Positions 42,116 through 52,405 of a DNA stretch of 64,000 nucleotides are shown here, in pieces. The position numbers and the translations under genes are program-made. Source of the DNA: Myroides odoratus DSM 2801. Lineage in GTDB: Bacteria; Bacteroidota; Bacteroidia; Flavobacteriales; Flavobacteriaceae. Position 1 is the first letter of the stretch. Each line of letters opens with the position of its first letter. The stretch is taken from positions 2,487,812-2,551,811 of the forward strand of contig NZ_CM001437.1 of assembly GCF_000243275.1 (NCBI RefSeq), read 5' to 3'. The notes beneath the pieces are model-generated. The model made no database searches. It worked only from the letters and a program-made list of their open reading frames with translations, and was not told the origin of the DNA.

Positions 42116-42175
42116 GATTAAAATGTGTGAAAGGCAAAAATAAACGATATATAATTAAATTTTAATCGATTAAGA

Positions 42176-42207
42176 TTGAATTATTGGATTATAAATTAAT
42201 ATATTTG
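42176..42207 (+). promoter_or_regulatory. Promoter of the HU gene
   Basis: TTG at 42176-42178 and TATATTTG at 42200-42207, spaced by 21 bases, match the Bacteroidota consensus; the start codon is at 42255. Confidence 0.65.
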
Positions 42208-42254
42208 CACACTCTAAAAAAAACGGACAACAACAAATATAATTAATATCTAAA

Positions 42255-42551
42255 ATGACTAAAGCGGACATTGTAGCTAAAATTTCAGAGAAATTAGGGC
42301 TTGAGAAAGGTGACGTTCAAGCGACAGTAGAATCTTTTATGGATGAAGTAAAAGCGTCGTTAGAAACAGGTGAAAATGTGTATTTAAGAGGTTTTGGAAG
42401 TTTTATCATCAAAACAAGAGCTGAGAAAACTGGAAGAAACATTTCTAAAAACACAACAATTAGGATTCCAGCTCACAACATTCCTGCATTTAAACCAGCT
42501 AAAGTGTTTGTAGAAGGTGTAAAATCAAACACAGAAGTAAAAGTAAAATAA
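42255..42551 (+). CDS. HU/IHF-family DNA-binding protein
   Basis: 98 residues, histone-like. N-terminal helices (MTKADIVAKISEKLGL) and the DNA-binding beta-arm (LRGFGSFIIKTRAEKTGRNISKN, then IRIPAHNIPAFKPAKVF). It dimerises and bends DNA. HU and IHF subunits cannot be told apart by eye here. The next gene is the 30-residue basic protein, then rng. Confidence 0.95.
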   Translation: MTKADIVAKISEKLGLEKGDVQATVESFMDEVKASLETGENVYLRGFGSFIIKTRAEKTGRNISKNTTIRIPAHNIPAFKPAKVFVEGVKSNTEVKVK

Positions 42552-42578
42552 TTTATTAATCTCTAAATTACACACATT

Positions 42579-42671
42579 ATGCCAAGTGGTAAAAAAAGAA
42601 AAAGACATAAGGTAGCAACGCATAAGCGTAAAAAAAGAGCGAGAGCTAACCGTCACAAAAAGAAAAAGTAG
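42579..42671 (+). CDS. 30-residue very basic protein (possible ribosome- or RNA-binding protein)
   Basis: ATG at 42579 to TAG at 42669-42671. The product begins MPSGKKRKRHKVATHKRKK and is about 60% Lys/Arg/His with no acidic residue. As I recall, near-identical short proteins occur across Bacteroidota between an HU-type gene and rng, which makes it a real gene despite its size. Binding to RNA or the ribosome is inferred from composition and neighbours. Its stop codon lies within the stem of a terminator, 27 bases after the HU gene. Confidence 0.8.
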   Translation: MPSGKKRKRHKVATHKRKKRARANRHKKKK

Positions 42672-42688
42672 TTTAATACTACTTTTTT
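42663..42688 (+). terminator. Terminator overlapping the end of the 30-residue gene
   Basis: AAAAAGTAGT (42663-42672) pairs with ACTACTTTTT (42678-42687) around TTAAT; the T-run doubles as the 3' arm. The stop codon is inside the 5' arm, so translating ribosomes could weaken termination and let transcription reach rng. Confidence 0.7.
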
Positions 42689-42865
42689 CTTTTCTAAGAA
42701 ATTTCAAAGTACGCTCATTGATAGATATCTTATCAAGTTGAAGAAGGAATAAACAAGTCTAACTTGTTTTTAAAATAATGTTTAATCCATCTATACAAAC
42801 TCCTTTTGTTTTGACGGGATTCTCCAAAATAATCAAAACAGTGTAATGAATGAGTATGGATAAAA

Positions 42866-44431
42866 ATGTACAGTGTGAATAAAGAGCTAATTATTAGGTC
42901 GAATTCTGATACAGTAGATTTTGCCTTATTAAAAGATGGAAAACTAATTGAACTACACAGAGAGCGTGAGGCTGATGAAGGTAATGGTTTTCAAGTAGGC
43001 GATATTTTTATTGCCAAAATTAGAAAACCCGTTCCTGGATTGAATGCCGCGTTCGTACACGTAGGTTTTGAAAAAGATGCTTTTTTGCATTATCATGACT
43101 TAGGTCCGAACTTAAAAACGTTACTGAAGTTCACTAAACTTGTAAGTGGAGGTAAATTAAAAGATTTCGCCTTAGAAAACTTTGTTTTTGAAGAAGAAAT
43201 AGATAAAGATGGTGCAATTACAGATGTATTGAGTGCCAATCAATCTTTACTAGTACAAATAGTTAAAGAGCCTATTTCGACAAAAGGACCGCGTATTAGT
43301 TCTGAATTATCAATCGCAGGTAGATATGTAGTACTTGTGCCTTTTTCAAATCGCATCTCAATTTCTCAAAAAATTGAGTCGAAAGAAGAGAAGGAACGAT
43401 TAAAGAAATTAGTACAGTCCATTAAACCCAAAGGTTTTGGTGTAATCGTACGCACAGTGGCCGAAGATATGAAAGTAAGCGAGATCGATAAAGATTTGCG
43501 CAACTTGATGTCGAAGTGGAATAACATGTGCAAAAAGTTAACAACCGCACATCATCCTTCGAAAGTGTTGGGTGAAGTAAACAAAGCTTCCTCAATATTA
43601 CGAGATGTTTTTAATGATACTTTTACGGGGATCATTACGGATGACGAGGATTTGTATTATCAAACCAAGGACTATTTGCAAGAAATTGCCCCTGCCAAGG
43701 TGTCGATTGTAAAACATTATCAATCGAGAGAAGTTCCAATTTTTGAAAAATACAGCATTGAACGCCAAATTAAAACCTCTTTTGGTAAAACCGTTTCTAT
43801 GAGCAAAGGTGCTTATCTGATCATAGAGCATACGGAGGCGTTGCATGTCATTGATGTGAATAGTGGAAATCGTTCAAACAAAGCACAATCACAAGAAGAC
43901 ACAGCCCTTGAAGTAAACTTAATTGCTGCTGCAGAAATTGCACGTCAGTTGAGATTAAGAGATATGGGAGGAATTATCGTGGTCGATTTTATTGATATGG
44001 GTAATCCAGAGAATAGAAAAACCCTTTATGACTTCTTGAAAGAGGAGATGAGCGATGATAAAGCCAAACACAAAATTTTACCACCAAGTAAATTTGGATT
44101 GATCCAAATCACTAGACAACGCGTGAGACCTGAAGTGTCAATCGAAACTAGAGAAGAAGATCCAAATGAACACGGTGAGATTGAAGCGCCAATTTTAGTT
44201 ATTGATAAAATTAGAGCTCGAATCGAAAATATTATTGCAAGAGATCCATCTTGCAAAATAATCTTGAATACACACCCTTTTGTGGCGGCCTATCTAACGA
44301 AAGGATTGCCTTCTTTGAGAATGAAGTGGTGGATGGAATTCAAGAAATGGGTCAAAATTGTACCGCGTGACGCTTACACGTATTTAGAATACCATTTCTT
44401 TGATGATAAAGGAAAGGAAATATCAGAATAA
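42866..44431 (+). CDS. rng: Ribonuclease G/E family endoribonuclease
   Basis: 521 residues. N-terminal S1-type RNA-binding part (VGDIFIAKIRKPVPGLNAAFVHVGFEKDAFLHYHDLG) and the RNase E/G catalytic core with the metal-binding aspartates (VIDVNSGNRSN; VVDFIDMGNPENR). It lacks the long C-terminal degradosome scaffold of RNase E. It processes rRNA and initiates mRNA decay. The start ATG is preceded by a 177-base gap after the terminator at 42688. Confidence 0.94.
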   Translation: MYSVNKELIIRSNSDTVDFALLKDGKLIELHREREADEGNGFQVGDIFIAKIRKPVPGLNAAFVHVGFEKDAFLHYHDLGPNLKTLLKFTKLVSGGKLKDFALENFVFEEEIDKDGAITDVLSANQSLLVQIVKEPISTKGPRISSELSIAGRYVVLVPFSNRISISQKIESKEEKERLKKLVQSIKPKGFGVIVRTVAEDMKVSEIDKDLRNLMSKWNNMCKKLTTAHHPSKVLGEVNKASSILRDVFNDTFTGIITDDEDLYYQTKDYLQEIAPAKVSIVKHYQSREVPIFEKYSIERQIKTSFGKTVSMSKGAYLIIEHTEALHVIDVNSGNRSNKAQSQEDTALEVNLIAAAEIARQLRLRDMGGIIVVDFIDMGNPENRKTLYDFLKEEMSDDKAKHKILPPSKFGLIQITRQRVRPEVSIETREEDPNEHGEIEAPILVIDKIRARIENIIARDPSCKIILNTHPFVAAYLTKGLPSLRMKWWMEFKKWVKIVPRDAYTYLEYHFFDDKGKEISE

Positions 44432-44433
44432 CG

Positions 44434-44467
44434 AAAAACCCAAAACGGCATCCGTTTTGGGTTTTTT
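44434..44467. terminator. Bidirectional terminator between rng and pbpC
   Basis: AAAAACCCAAAACGG (44434-44448) pairs with CCGTTTTGGGTTTTT-type arm (44452-44466) around CAT; a strong 15-bp stem between converging genes. Confidence 0.93.
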
Positions 44468-44468
44468 G

Positions 44469-46841
44469 TTAGGATTGTTTTTCAAGGTAGAATTCAATCG
44501 TTTGTGTATGACCTTCTTCATCGGTAATGGTCAGGTAATTAATACCTGTTTTTCCATGTATGGCCAATTCGTGAAACTGCCTTGTTGATCCAATATATTC
44601 TTCATTTAAATACCAAAACAGTGTTTTGTTTGCGCTACTTGTACTGGCTTTTGCCACAAAAGGTTGCAGTTCGGCATAGAAATTTTTAGTGAGATAAATG
44701 TGTTCCCCGTGTTTAGGATAGATAAATTCTATCTTTTTGAGTTGATCCTGTGGGCCACAATCAGCTCTGAACGGCGGGAGGTCTTGATAATCACTATGTG
44801 ACTTTCGATAGAAATAAGCCATCGTTGGCGGTAAAATAAACCAAGGAGTTGGTACAATTTGATCCACAGCTTCACATTGACTATTGACTTGATACTGTAA
44901 GCTAGCATCTAAGTGCACGAGTTTATGGTAAGGACAGAGTACCGTTTTCTTTGCGCGAAAAGGAGCAAGGTCTGTTTTAGTTTGAGGGCAATTAGGTCCC
45001 GCTAAATAACCAGAAGTTGAACAAATCGACACTTCTTCCAGATCGTTAAGTGGCGCAGTCATGTCTTTTTGCTTAGGCAGCAGCTTGAACAAATCAAAGA
45101 GAATTGGACCTGCCATGCGAACACCACTGATAGAAGGACGTCCTTCTCCAGTTGCATTTCCTACCCACACACTGACTACATATTTTTTGTTGACACCAAT
45201 CGCCCAAGCATCTCGTCCTCCAAAACTTGTTCCTGTCTTCCACGCGATTTTAAGCGCTGAGTCGTAGTATTGCCAAGCTTCATCACCTTCGGGTCTATTT
45301 ACTTTTGTTAAGGCCTCAAATGTATTGTAAATCGCTCCTGCGCCCCAAATGGTCTTTTCTTTGGAACTTTCGCCGTAAGTTTGTGTATAATCGGCTTTCC
45401 AGTTTAATTCTTGTATTTCTTTGGTGCGGTATTCATGCGCTGTGTTGTAGTGATTCACAGTGCCTACCAGTCCAGCATAGGCTCTTGTTAGTTGCCATAA
45501 ACTACTTTCGGCTCCTCCTAAAATTAAGGATAAACCATAGTGATCCGGGTATTTGTTTATGGAGGATAGTTGCAGCTGTTGCAGGTTGTCATAAAAGCGA
45601 TACACCCCATACTGTTGTAGCATCAAAACAAAAGGAATATTCAACGATCGAGATAAAGCTTCATTCGCTGTTGTTGCCCCTTCATAACTATTCGAAAAGT
45701 TGGTCGGTTTATAGCCAGAGATTACCACCGGAATATCCGCAACTAATTGATGAGGAAGAAGGGAAGCGTCATCCAACATGGCCGCATAGAGAAAGGGTTT
45801 TAAAATACTCCCCGTACTTCTATTGGCTTGGATGATATCCACATCTTTTTGATGGGTAACAGTAGTTGGAGAGTTACCAATATAAGCGATAACATCTCGG
45901 TTTTCTACATCTACAATCAGTGCCGCAATATTGTATACCTCCGCTTGTCTATAATGCAGGTAATAGTTGGCGATAATATCATTTGCTCTTTGTTGTACCT
46001 GGTAATCAATTGTGGTAACCAGGCGCTCTTCTTTATTGGTTTTGGCAACATATTGTAAGAGATGAGGAGCTATTTGGGGTAACTCATGAGGCTTTTGAGG
46101 CAACGGTTCTGTAAGTGCTAGTTCGTAGGTGCTTTGATCAATCTTATTTGCTTCGAGGAGCTTTTTCAATAGAGCATTGCGCTTGTTTAATAGGATTTCT
46201 TGGTTCTTACCAGGATAAATTAAACGAGGAGCATTCGGTAATACAGCCAATGTAGCACTTTCAGCCCAAGAAAGTTGCTCAGGAGCTGTTCCGAAGTAAC
46301 GCCAAGCTGCAACATCCAGGCCTACAACATTTCCTCCAAAAGGAGCATGGGAGGCATATAAGTTTAAAATGGATTGTTTGCTGTATTTGAATTCTAAGCG
46401 TGTTGCTTGAATCAGTTCAATGATTTTTTCAAAATAGGTTCGCTTCTGTCCATCTCTAGCTAGACGAATAGTTTGTTGGGTTAATGTACTTCCTCCTCTT
46501 TTTATTTTATCAGCAGATAGGTTGGACATAAAAGCCTTGACCATAGACACGGGATTGAATCCCCAATGGTATTGGAAATATTCATCTTCGTATAAGGTGA
46601 TACAGGTTTTAAATTTTTCGGGTACCGCTTGCATTTCAGGAAATCTCCATTGACCATCAGGAGCAATTTGAGCCGCTAATAGTTGGTGATCCTTACTCTC
46701 AATAACAGTAGAATACGGAGCATCAAATAACGTTCGGGGCAAACAAAAATAGTAGGCAATCAAAGCAATGCCTACAAGAATAACAAGCACTTTCTTTTTC
46801 GTGCTCCACGTACTCCATTTTAAATTGAGATTGAATTTCAT
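44469..46841 (-). CDS. pbpC: Penicillin-binding protein 1C
   Basis: 790 residues, bifunctional peptidoglycan synthase anchored by one N-terminal membrane helix (about 15-33). Glycosyltransferase (GT51) motifs: EDEYFQYHWGFNP and RGGSTLTQQTIRLA. Transpeptidase motifs: SxxK in STGSILKPFL, SxN in ALSRSLNIPF and KTG in AWKTGTSFGG. The C-terminal ~90 residues match the PBP1C-specific domain. Downstream of the alpha-2-macroglobulin gene, as in enterobacteria and many Bacteroidota; an 11-bp hairpin in the 54-base gap may reduce read-through. Confidence 0.95.
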   Translation of the reverse strand: MKFNLNLKWSTWSTKKKVLVILVGIALIAYYFCLPRTLFDAPYSTVIESKDHQLLAAQIAPDGQWRFPEMQAVPEKFKTCITLYEDEYFQYHWGFNPVSMVKAFMSNLSADKIKRGGSTLTQQTIRLARDGQKRTYFEKIIELIQATRLEFKYSKQSILNLYASHAPFGGNVVGLDVAAWRYFGTAPEQLSWAESATLAVLPNAPRLIYPGKNQEILLNKRNALLKKLLEANKIDQSTYELALTEPLPQKPHELPQIAPHLLQYVAKTNKEERLVTTIDYQVQQRANDIIANYYLHYRQAEVYNIAALIVDVENRDVIAYIGNSPTTVTHQKDVDIIQANRSTGSILKPFLYAAMLDDASLLPHQLVADIPVVISGYKPTNFSNSYEGATTANEALSRSLNIPFVLMLQQYGVYRFYDNLQQLQLSSINKYPDHYGLSLILGGAESSLWQLTRAYAGLVGTVNHYNTAHEYRTKEIQELNWKADYTQTYGESSKEKTIWGAGAIYNTFEALTKVNRPEGDEAWQYYDSALKIAWKTGTSFGGRDAWAIGVNKKYVVSVWVGNATGEGRPSISGVRMAGPILFDLFKLLPKQKDMTAPLNDLEEVSICSTSGYLAGPNCPQTKTDLAPFRAKKTVLCPYHKLVHLDASLQYQVNSQCEAVDQIVPTPWFILPPTMAYFYRKSHSDYQDLPPFRADCGPQDQLKKIEFIYPKHGEHIYLTKNFYAELQPFVAKASTSSANKTLFWYLNEEYIGSTRQFHELAIHGKTGINYLTITDEEGHTQTIEFYLEKQS

Positions 46842-46850
46842 ATAAAAGCA

Positions 46851-46876
46851 ATACAGGGATTGCTATCCCTGTATTT
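46851..46876 (-). terminator. Hairpin between alpha-2-macroglobulin and pbpC genes
   Basis: Perfect 11-bp stem AATACAGGGAT (46851-46861) and ATCCCTGTATT (46866-46876) with a TGCT loop. On the minus strand only GCTTTTAT follows, so it may be a partial terminator. Confidence 0.6.
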
Positions 46877-46895
46877 ATCTTGATTTAATTTTTCG

Positions 46896-49800
46896 TTATT
46901 TGATTACTTCTACCCATTGTCCTATTGTGCGACAGCGGTAGGCATTGTCATACATGGCATTGGCTTGTACCCCTGGAAGGTAGTAGTTTCCTAAATACGA
47001 TGCATTTAATGTCACTTTCAATGTTTTGGTACTATTTGCATTTAATGTAAAATAGAACAGCGAACGATCGTCGCGGATATCGGTGTAATCCACTTGATTT
47101 TCTGTTCCTCCTGCATCTGTATAACGCAAATTGACAATTTCCCATCCGGAAGGAACAATATGCGTTAAGGCTACGTTTTCAATACTGCGGTTACTTGTAT
47201 TGGAAATAGTAATATCACAGATAAACTCTGTTCCTTGTTGCAAACTCGCAGGGTTAATTACAAGGCCATTTGTAGCGCGGTACGTCGTTTTAATGGCTAA
47301 GTTACTCTGGTCCGCTTGTTCTTGTCCAACAGGTAAAATACCACTCGATGTTAAACGCGCATACAGTACAGCATTACTCTTATTCTGAACGGCTAGGTTA
47401 TTACTTGATTTGATGTTTTTCAATTCAGCATGAACCATTGCTTTTGTTGTATTAACGGTTGTTGCTTGTCCGTTATAGGTATAGAGCGTATTAATTCCAT
47501 CACTTGGCTTGTGTACATTCACATAGCTAGCGATTGCATTTAAAGCATACGCTGTAGTTTGTGTACTCATCCATTGTGAGGATCCCAATTTATTCGCTAG
47601 TTCAATAGCGTATTCATGCGTTTTAATCTTATTGCCATTGCTGTACATCATGGTCTCTAAAACCATAGCTAAGTTTCTTTCATAAGAACCGTAGTACGAA
47701 TAACCTGCAATTTCATCTAAAGAAAGGTTCGCAATTAATTTTTGAGCCGCTTCTTTTTGTCCCGCTAACGCATAGGCGGCAGCCAAACGGAATTTGGTAT
47801 TCGTAGAGATTCCTTGTGTTTCTCTCAGTCGGTTCATCGAAGCAATATCCGGTTGCCCTGCTAAAGCTAACGTGTATAAACGATACGCTTGTGCAAAATC
47901 GGTATTATAGCGCGTATTAGATTTCCATTGACGAGCCATTTTTTGTTGGTAGGAAATCCAGTTGGATTTACTGTTTACCGGAAGTGCGTATCCTTTTTTC
48001 TCCGCTTCAAGATAGAAATGTCCAACATAAGACGTTGCCCAATCATCCGCATAGCTATTACCTGGCCAGTACGCAAATCCACCATCAGAGAATTGACGCT
48101 GTGCTAAACGTTGGATTCCTTCGTTTACATTGCGCTGGATGCTTTGTTTTTTGCTGTCGTCCAACGTGATTAAATCGCCAAGATATAGCTGAGGAAATAC
48201 ACCAGAAGTGATTTGCTCTGTACATCCATGTGGGAATGTAATCAAGTAATTCAAACGGGAAGTCAAATTGATATTCGGGAAAGCGGAAAGTTCCAAGGTT
48301 GCTTTGTTGCTTCCGGCAATACCAAATGGATTCCAATCTAAGTTTGCTTCACTTTGAGGATCAATACTTACAATTTCTGTACGTGTCGTTACAGGATTTG
48401 GATTGAGTACATCCAATTCAATGCTATAGGTTGCTTTTTCTTTTCCTGAAGTGGCTTCAATTTCAATTTTAGAAATTCCTGTTTTATTCGCTACTTCTAA
48501 CTCAAAGTAAGCAATTTTTTCATCAGGCTCACTGAATGTCAGTTGTTGAGAGGAAGAACCACTGATTTTGAATTTATCATCTGTTTTTACGGAAATCTGA
48601 ACGTTTTTAACGTGGTTCTCCATAGCGAACACAGTAACAGGTAGAGTGATTTTTTCTCCTGGAACAGCTCTGCGTGGTAAGGAACCTAGAATCATCAACG
48701 GATTATTCACTTTTACCGTTTTATCTGTATTTCCGTAAGCTCTGTTTTCTGTATTCGAAGCTACAATCATGGTTCGAACTGACCCAATATATTTAGGTAG
48801 TTTAATTTCATGAGAAGCAGTCTTTCCTTTTTCTAAGGTATGTGGACCAGAGAAAATAACAACCGGTTTAAAGCGATTGGCTTTCTTCACCTGACCTGCG
48901 CCTAAATCTTCATCTCCACCAATACTAAATACTTGGTTGATGGTTCCTCCATAGGCTCCTATGATATAGTCAAAAACATCCCATGTGCGAACACCCAAGG
49001 CTGCTTTACTATAGAAATTTTGCCAAGGAGTTGGTGTTTTGAAACGCGTTAGATCCAATAAACCATCTTCAACGATAGCTACTGTATATGTCATTTTGCT
49101 TCCATTTTTCTCTTTCACTTTTAAGGTGAATTTTTCTTCTGGACGCAATTTGTCAGGCATGATAATCTCAGGTTCTAACTTCGTCTTTTTGTTGTATACG
49201 CTAATGGGTGCAATACCATACAAGCGAATAGGAGCATTATTGATGGTGTAAGCATGCGGTTGAATCAACGTAATATTGATGTAAGCATTTGGTGCCATCG
49301 CAGCCGTAGTCGGTAGCTCAAATGTCGTTTCTCCTTGTTTGGTTTGTACCCAATGTGTAGATAAAACACTACTACCACTTTCAACAGAAACTAACGCACG
49401 CCCACCTTCACTTGACGGGAAGGATAGGTTAACTTTTTCGCCTACAGTATATTCTTTTTTATCTGTTGCAATAGAGAGTGCAATAGCATCTTTACCTTCT
49501 TTGTGTTTGGTTTTGGCTGACCAATACGGCCAGTCTACATACACCTGCTGAGAAGCAACATGCCCACTGTTTAAATTGGTTAATACAACTTCGTAATTCC
49601 CCCAATCTTGTTCCGGAATTTTTAATTCGTATTTCGTTCCTCCTTTTGAGGAAGTACTGATTTCATCTGTGCTGTATAAACTATAATACTCTGAAGCATT
49701 GTAATTGGATACTCCATACTCATTAGAACTCCACCACCAGTATCCTTTTTTTCTATAAACATCTACACGTACATTTTGACCTAGTGCTTTTCCTTCACTA

Positions 49801-52391
49801 TCCACCGTTACAACGGAAAAATCCAACGGTTTATCTGTTTCGTAATACCCGTATTTATTAGCCTCAGGTGCTTTAATCCCTACATAGCTAGCATAAGGAG
49901 AGTAGGTCAATGTAGATACATCAGTAGATACATCTCCACCGTTTTCATATACTTTGGTCGTTAAAATTGCTTTTAACATCGCTGAGTTTTCTACTGTATT
50001 CTTCAGATTTAAAGCGAAAGAAAAAGCACCGCTTTCACTTGTTCGTCCAGAAAATACATTGATGTCTTCGGTTGCATAAGAAGACAAACTATTGTTGAAA
50101 CGATAGTTTGGATACGTTTTAAACGTTGTTTGTTCAGGAAGTAATTTGATTTGTACCTCTGCTTTTAAATTTTTAGCCGTACTTCCCTGTAGCCATTCTA
50201 CGTTGTAATCAATTTGCTTGTTGTAATAATCAGAAGTAATCACTTTCCCTTCCGCATTATTTTTGATCTTCAAACGGTTGGGTTTGATGGTTTCTACTTT
50301 GATGCGTTTGTAAAACTTAGCTCCACCCACTTGAATCACCGCTTCCCAGTTTCCTGTTGGTGCTTCGGCATCTGTTTTGATTTTAAAGGCATAGTGATTG
50401 GCTTCGTTTTTCTTTTGAACCATTTGTTCTGTTACTTTTCCAAACGGATCAGATAACGTCAATTTAATAGGGTGATTTTCGGGTAATGGATTGGCGATAT
50501 CATCTAAGATGAAACCAATGTGGATGTAATCTCCAGGACGCCAAACGCCGCGTTCCGTATACATATAACCATTCATTCCCTTTTGTAGGGTTGTACCATC
50601 TACGTCGTAATTACTAACAGAAAGCGCATTCGCTTGATCAATTTTAATGTACGTCGTATTATTGTCTTGTTTTGCAATGGCAAAATAAGCTTTGTTCTTG
50701 CCTAAATTTACTTTGGCAATTCCTTCATTATCTGTTTTAGCCGTAGCTAGTAATTGTTGTTGATAGCTATAGAATTCAACTGTAGCTCCATTCACAGGGG
50801 CTGTCGTTAAAATATTGGTTACAACAGCAGTATATACATTGTCATTTCCTCCTTTTACAATAAGTGCTAAATCACTAGCTAATACATTCGTTGAAGGCAT
50901 TTGCATATAGTAATAGTAAGCATCAGAACAAGGGTCTTCTTTTTCTTCCCAAGGATAGTAACGATAGTAATATTCATATTCATCGTCCTCAGGAGATAAT
51001 TCTTCTTCTTCCACTTCAATTTCTTCCTCTCCATCTGTTTCACAGTTGATCGCATACGCTTTCTTGAAAGAAAACTTCACATGGTAAATAGCGCCTGGAT
51101 CAGGTTTGATTAAGGTCGATAAATCCAAAGCATACGCATTCCAACGCAATAGCGCTTTAGGATCAGGATTCGTCAATTCAATCGTTGTTTTAGCAATAGG
51201 TGCTGCAACGGTGTATAACGAATACGAACCATCAAGGTTATTGGATTGTAAGAATTGTAAAATATTGTTTTGGAATACTTTGTAAACCTTCACATCAACT
51301 GCCTTTAAAGAGGTCGCTTTAAAGTTGATTTTCAAATTCTCTGAAGAAGGGAGGATTGTTCCATTTTGCAAGAGTTGCACTTCTGGTTTTGGAATAGCAA
51401 ACGTGATGTTTTCTGTATAGTTATTGCTTAATTTATTGCCATAACTATCGCTGATTCCTTCTTGAACCACTAAGGTTACCTCTTCAGGTAGTGTTTTTTC
51501 ACTGTATACTTTGATTAAGTTACCTTCCACTAAAAAAGTAAGAGGTAAACTTTCTAATCCTTGTAAGCGAACTAATCCCTCTAAGTTTTGATTCTTTTTG
51601 ATGGGATTGGAAAAGTTAATAGCAAAAGCGTGATTATCTCCAACCGTTGTGAGTACTTGGTGTACATGGAAGACATCTTTTGCAGGAATATCAAAAGTTT
51701 GCGTTGCTTTTTGTTCCAATTGAATCGCTTTCGCATCTATCGTTAAGGTCAATTCGCTGCTTTCTTTTTGACGTTTGATTCCGCGAATACTAAAAGGAAA
51801 TTCCTTTCCTTCTTGGGCATCATTGGTTTGAAAAGAAAGTTCTAAGGCTTGTTTTCCTTGTTGAGCTGTTGCAATCTTTTTAATGGTTTCTGTGCTAATC
51901 CAATCACTTGATTTAATCACTCCATTGAGCATGTAGGTATCCTTGTCTGTAGATTGTAAGTCTGCAAATTCAGTAGTAAACTGTTGAGGTACCGTATGCA
52001 CTAAAAACGAAAAAGTTTGTTGATCTTCTTCTACCTTGGTTAACTTTCCTAAATGAAAAGTAATGTAATATTTCTGGTCTTGTTTCAGGCGTTCTGCAGG
52101 TTCAAAACGCAGTGTTTGATTAGCCAAATAGTGTAATTTTCCCTTCACAGCAGGTGAAATGGTGAAAAATTTAGCATCAACTTCCTCCTGATCTTGCCAT
52201 TCGCCCCAGTTTTTGGTTAAGGCAATATCAATTGGCGATTTAGAGGAAATCATTCCTGTGGTAAAAGCGCTGATGTATTCGCTAAAATCTTTGGGATCCG
52301 ATAATGGAAAATCCTGTGTAGCGTCTTTTTTACAAGCCTGTAAAAAGGCTAAAAGTAGACACACTACGGTTAATACAATTTTGTTCTTCAT
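46896..52391 (-). CDS. Bacterial alpha-2-macroglobulin lipoprotein
   Basis: 1831 residues. Lipobox cysteine at residue 20 (LQACKKD), so it is membrane-anchored in the periplasm. A series of macroglobulin beta-sandwich domains leads to the alpha-2-macroglobulin domain. The thioester site CTEQ (FPHGCTEQITSG) is near residue 1390 in an alpha-toroid domain, and a receptor-binding-like beta-sandwich ends the protein. It traps proteases covalently, protecting the envelope; PBP1C next door is thought to repair the wall. It starts 14 bases after tadA. Confidence 0.94.
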   Translation of the reverse strand: MKNKIVLTVVCLLLAFLQACKKDATQDFPLSDPKDFSEYISAFTTGMISSKSPIDIALTKNWGEWQDQEEVDAKFFTISPAVKGKLHYLANQTLRFEPAERLKQDQKYYITFHLGKLTKVEEDQQTFSFLVHTVPQQFTTEFADLQSTDKDTYMLNGVIKSSDWISTETIKKIATAQQGKQALELSFQTNDAQEGKEFPFSIRGIKRQKESSELTLTIDAKAIQLEQKATQTFDIPAKDVFHVHQVLTTVGDNHAFAINFSNPIKKNQNLEGLVRLQGLESLPLTFLVEGNLIKVYSEKTLPEEVTLVVQEGISDSYGNKLSNNYTENITFAIPKPEVQLLQNGTILPSSENLKINFKATSLKAVDVKVYKVFQNNILQFLQSNNLDGSYSLYTVAAPIAKTTIELTNPDPKALLRWNAYALDLSTLIKPDPGAIYHVKFSFKKAYAINCETDGEEEIEVEEEELSPEDDEYEYYYRYYPWEEKEDPCSDAYYYYMQMPSTNVLASDLALIVKGGNDNVYTAVVTNILTTAPVNGATVEFYSYQQQLLATAKTDNEGIAKVNLGKNKAYFAIAKQDNNTTYIKIDQANALSVSNYDVDGTTLQKGMNGYMYTERGVWRPGDYIHIGFILDDIANPLPENHPIKLTLSDPFGKVTEQMVQKKNEANHYAFKIKTDAEAPTGNWEAVIQVGGAKFYKRIKVETIKPNRLKIKNNAEGKVITSDYYNKQIDYNVEWLQGSTAKNLKAEVQIKLLPEQTTFKTYPNYRFNNSLSSYATEDINVFSGRTSESGAFSFALNLKNTVENSAMLKAILTTKVYENGGDVSTDVSTLTYSPYASYVGIKAPEANKYGYYETDKPLDFSVVTVDSEGKALGQNVRVDVYRKKGYWWWSSNEYGVSNYNASEYYSLYSTDEISTSSKGGTKYELKIPEQDWGNYEVVLTNLNSGHVASQQVYVDWPYWSAKTKHKEGKDAIALSIATDKKEYTVGEKVNLSFPSSEGGRALVSVESGSSVLSTHWVQTKQGETTFELPTTAAMAPNAYINITLIQPHAYTINNAPIRLYGIAPISVYNKKTKLEPEIIMPDKLRPEEKFTLKVKEKNGSKMTYTVAIVEDGLLDLTRFKTPTPWQNFYSKAALGVRTWDVFDYIIGAYGGTINQVFSIGGDEDLGAGQVKKANRFKPVVIFSGPHTLEKGKTASHEIKLPKYIGSVRTMIVASNTENRAYGNTDKTVKVNNPLMILGSLPRRAVPGEKITLPVTVFAMENHVKNVQISVKTDDKFKISGSSSQQLTFSEPDEKIAYFELEVANKTGISKIEIEATSGKEKATYSIELDVLNPNPVTTRTEIVSIDPQSEANLDWNPFGIAGSNKATLELSAFPNINLTSRLNYLITFPHGCTEQITSGVFPQLYLGDLITLDDSKKQSIQRNVNEGIQRLAQRQFSDGGFAYWPGNSYADDWATSYVGHFYLEAEKKGYALPVNSKSNWISYQQKMARQWKSNTRYNTDFAQAYRLYTLALAGQPDIASMNRLRETQGISTNTKFRLAAAYALAGQKEAAQKLIANLSLDEIAGYSYYGSYERNLAMVLETMMYSNGNKIKTHEYAIELANKLGSSQWMSTQTTAYALNAIASYVNVHKPSDGINTLYTYNGQATTVNTTKAMVHAELKNIKSSNNLAVQNKSNAVLYARLTSSGILPVGQEQADQSNLAIKTTYRATNGLVINPASLQQGTEFICDITISNTSNRSIENVALTHIVPSGWEIVNLRYTDAGGTENQVDYTDIRDDRSLFYFTLNANSTKTLKVTLNASYLGNYYLPGVQANAMYDNAYRCRTIGQWVEVIK

Positions 52392-52405
52392 AGCTTTTTA
52401 TAGTT

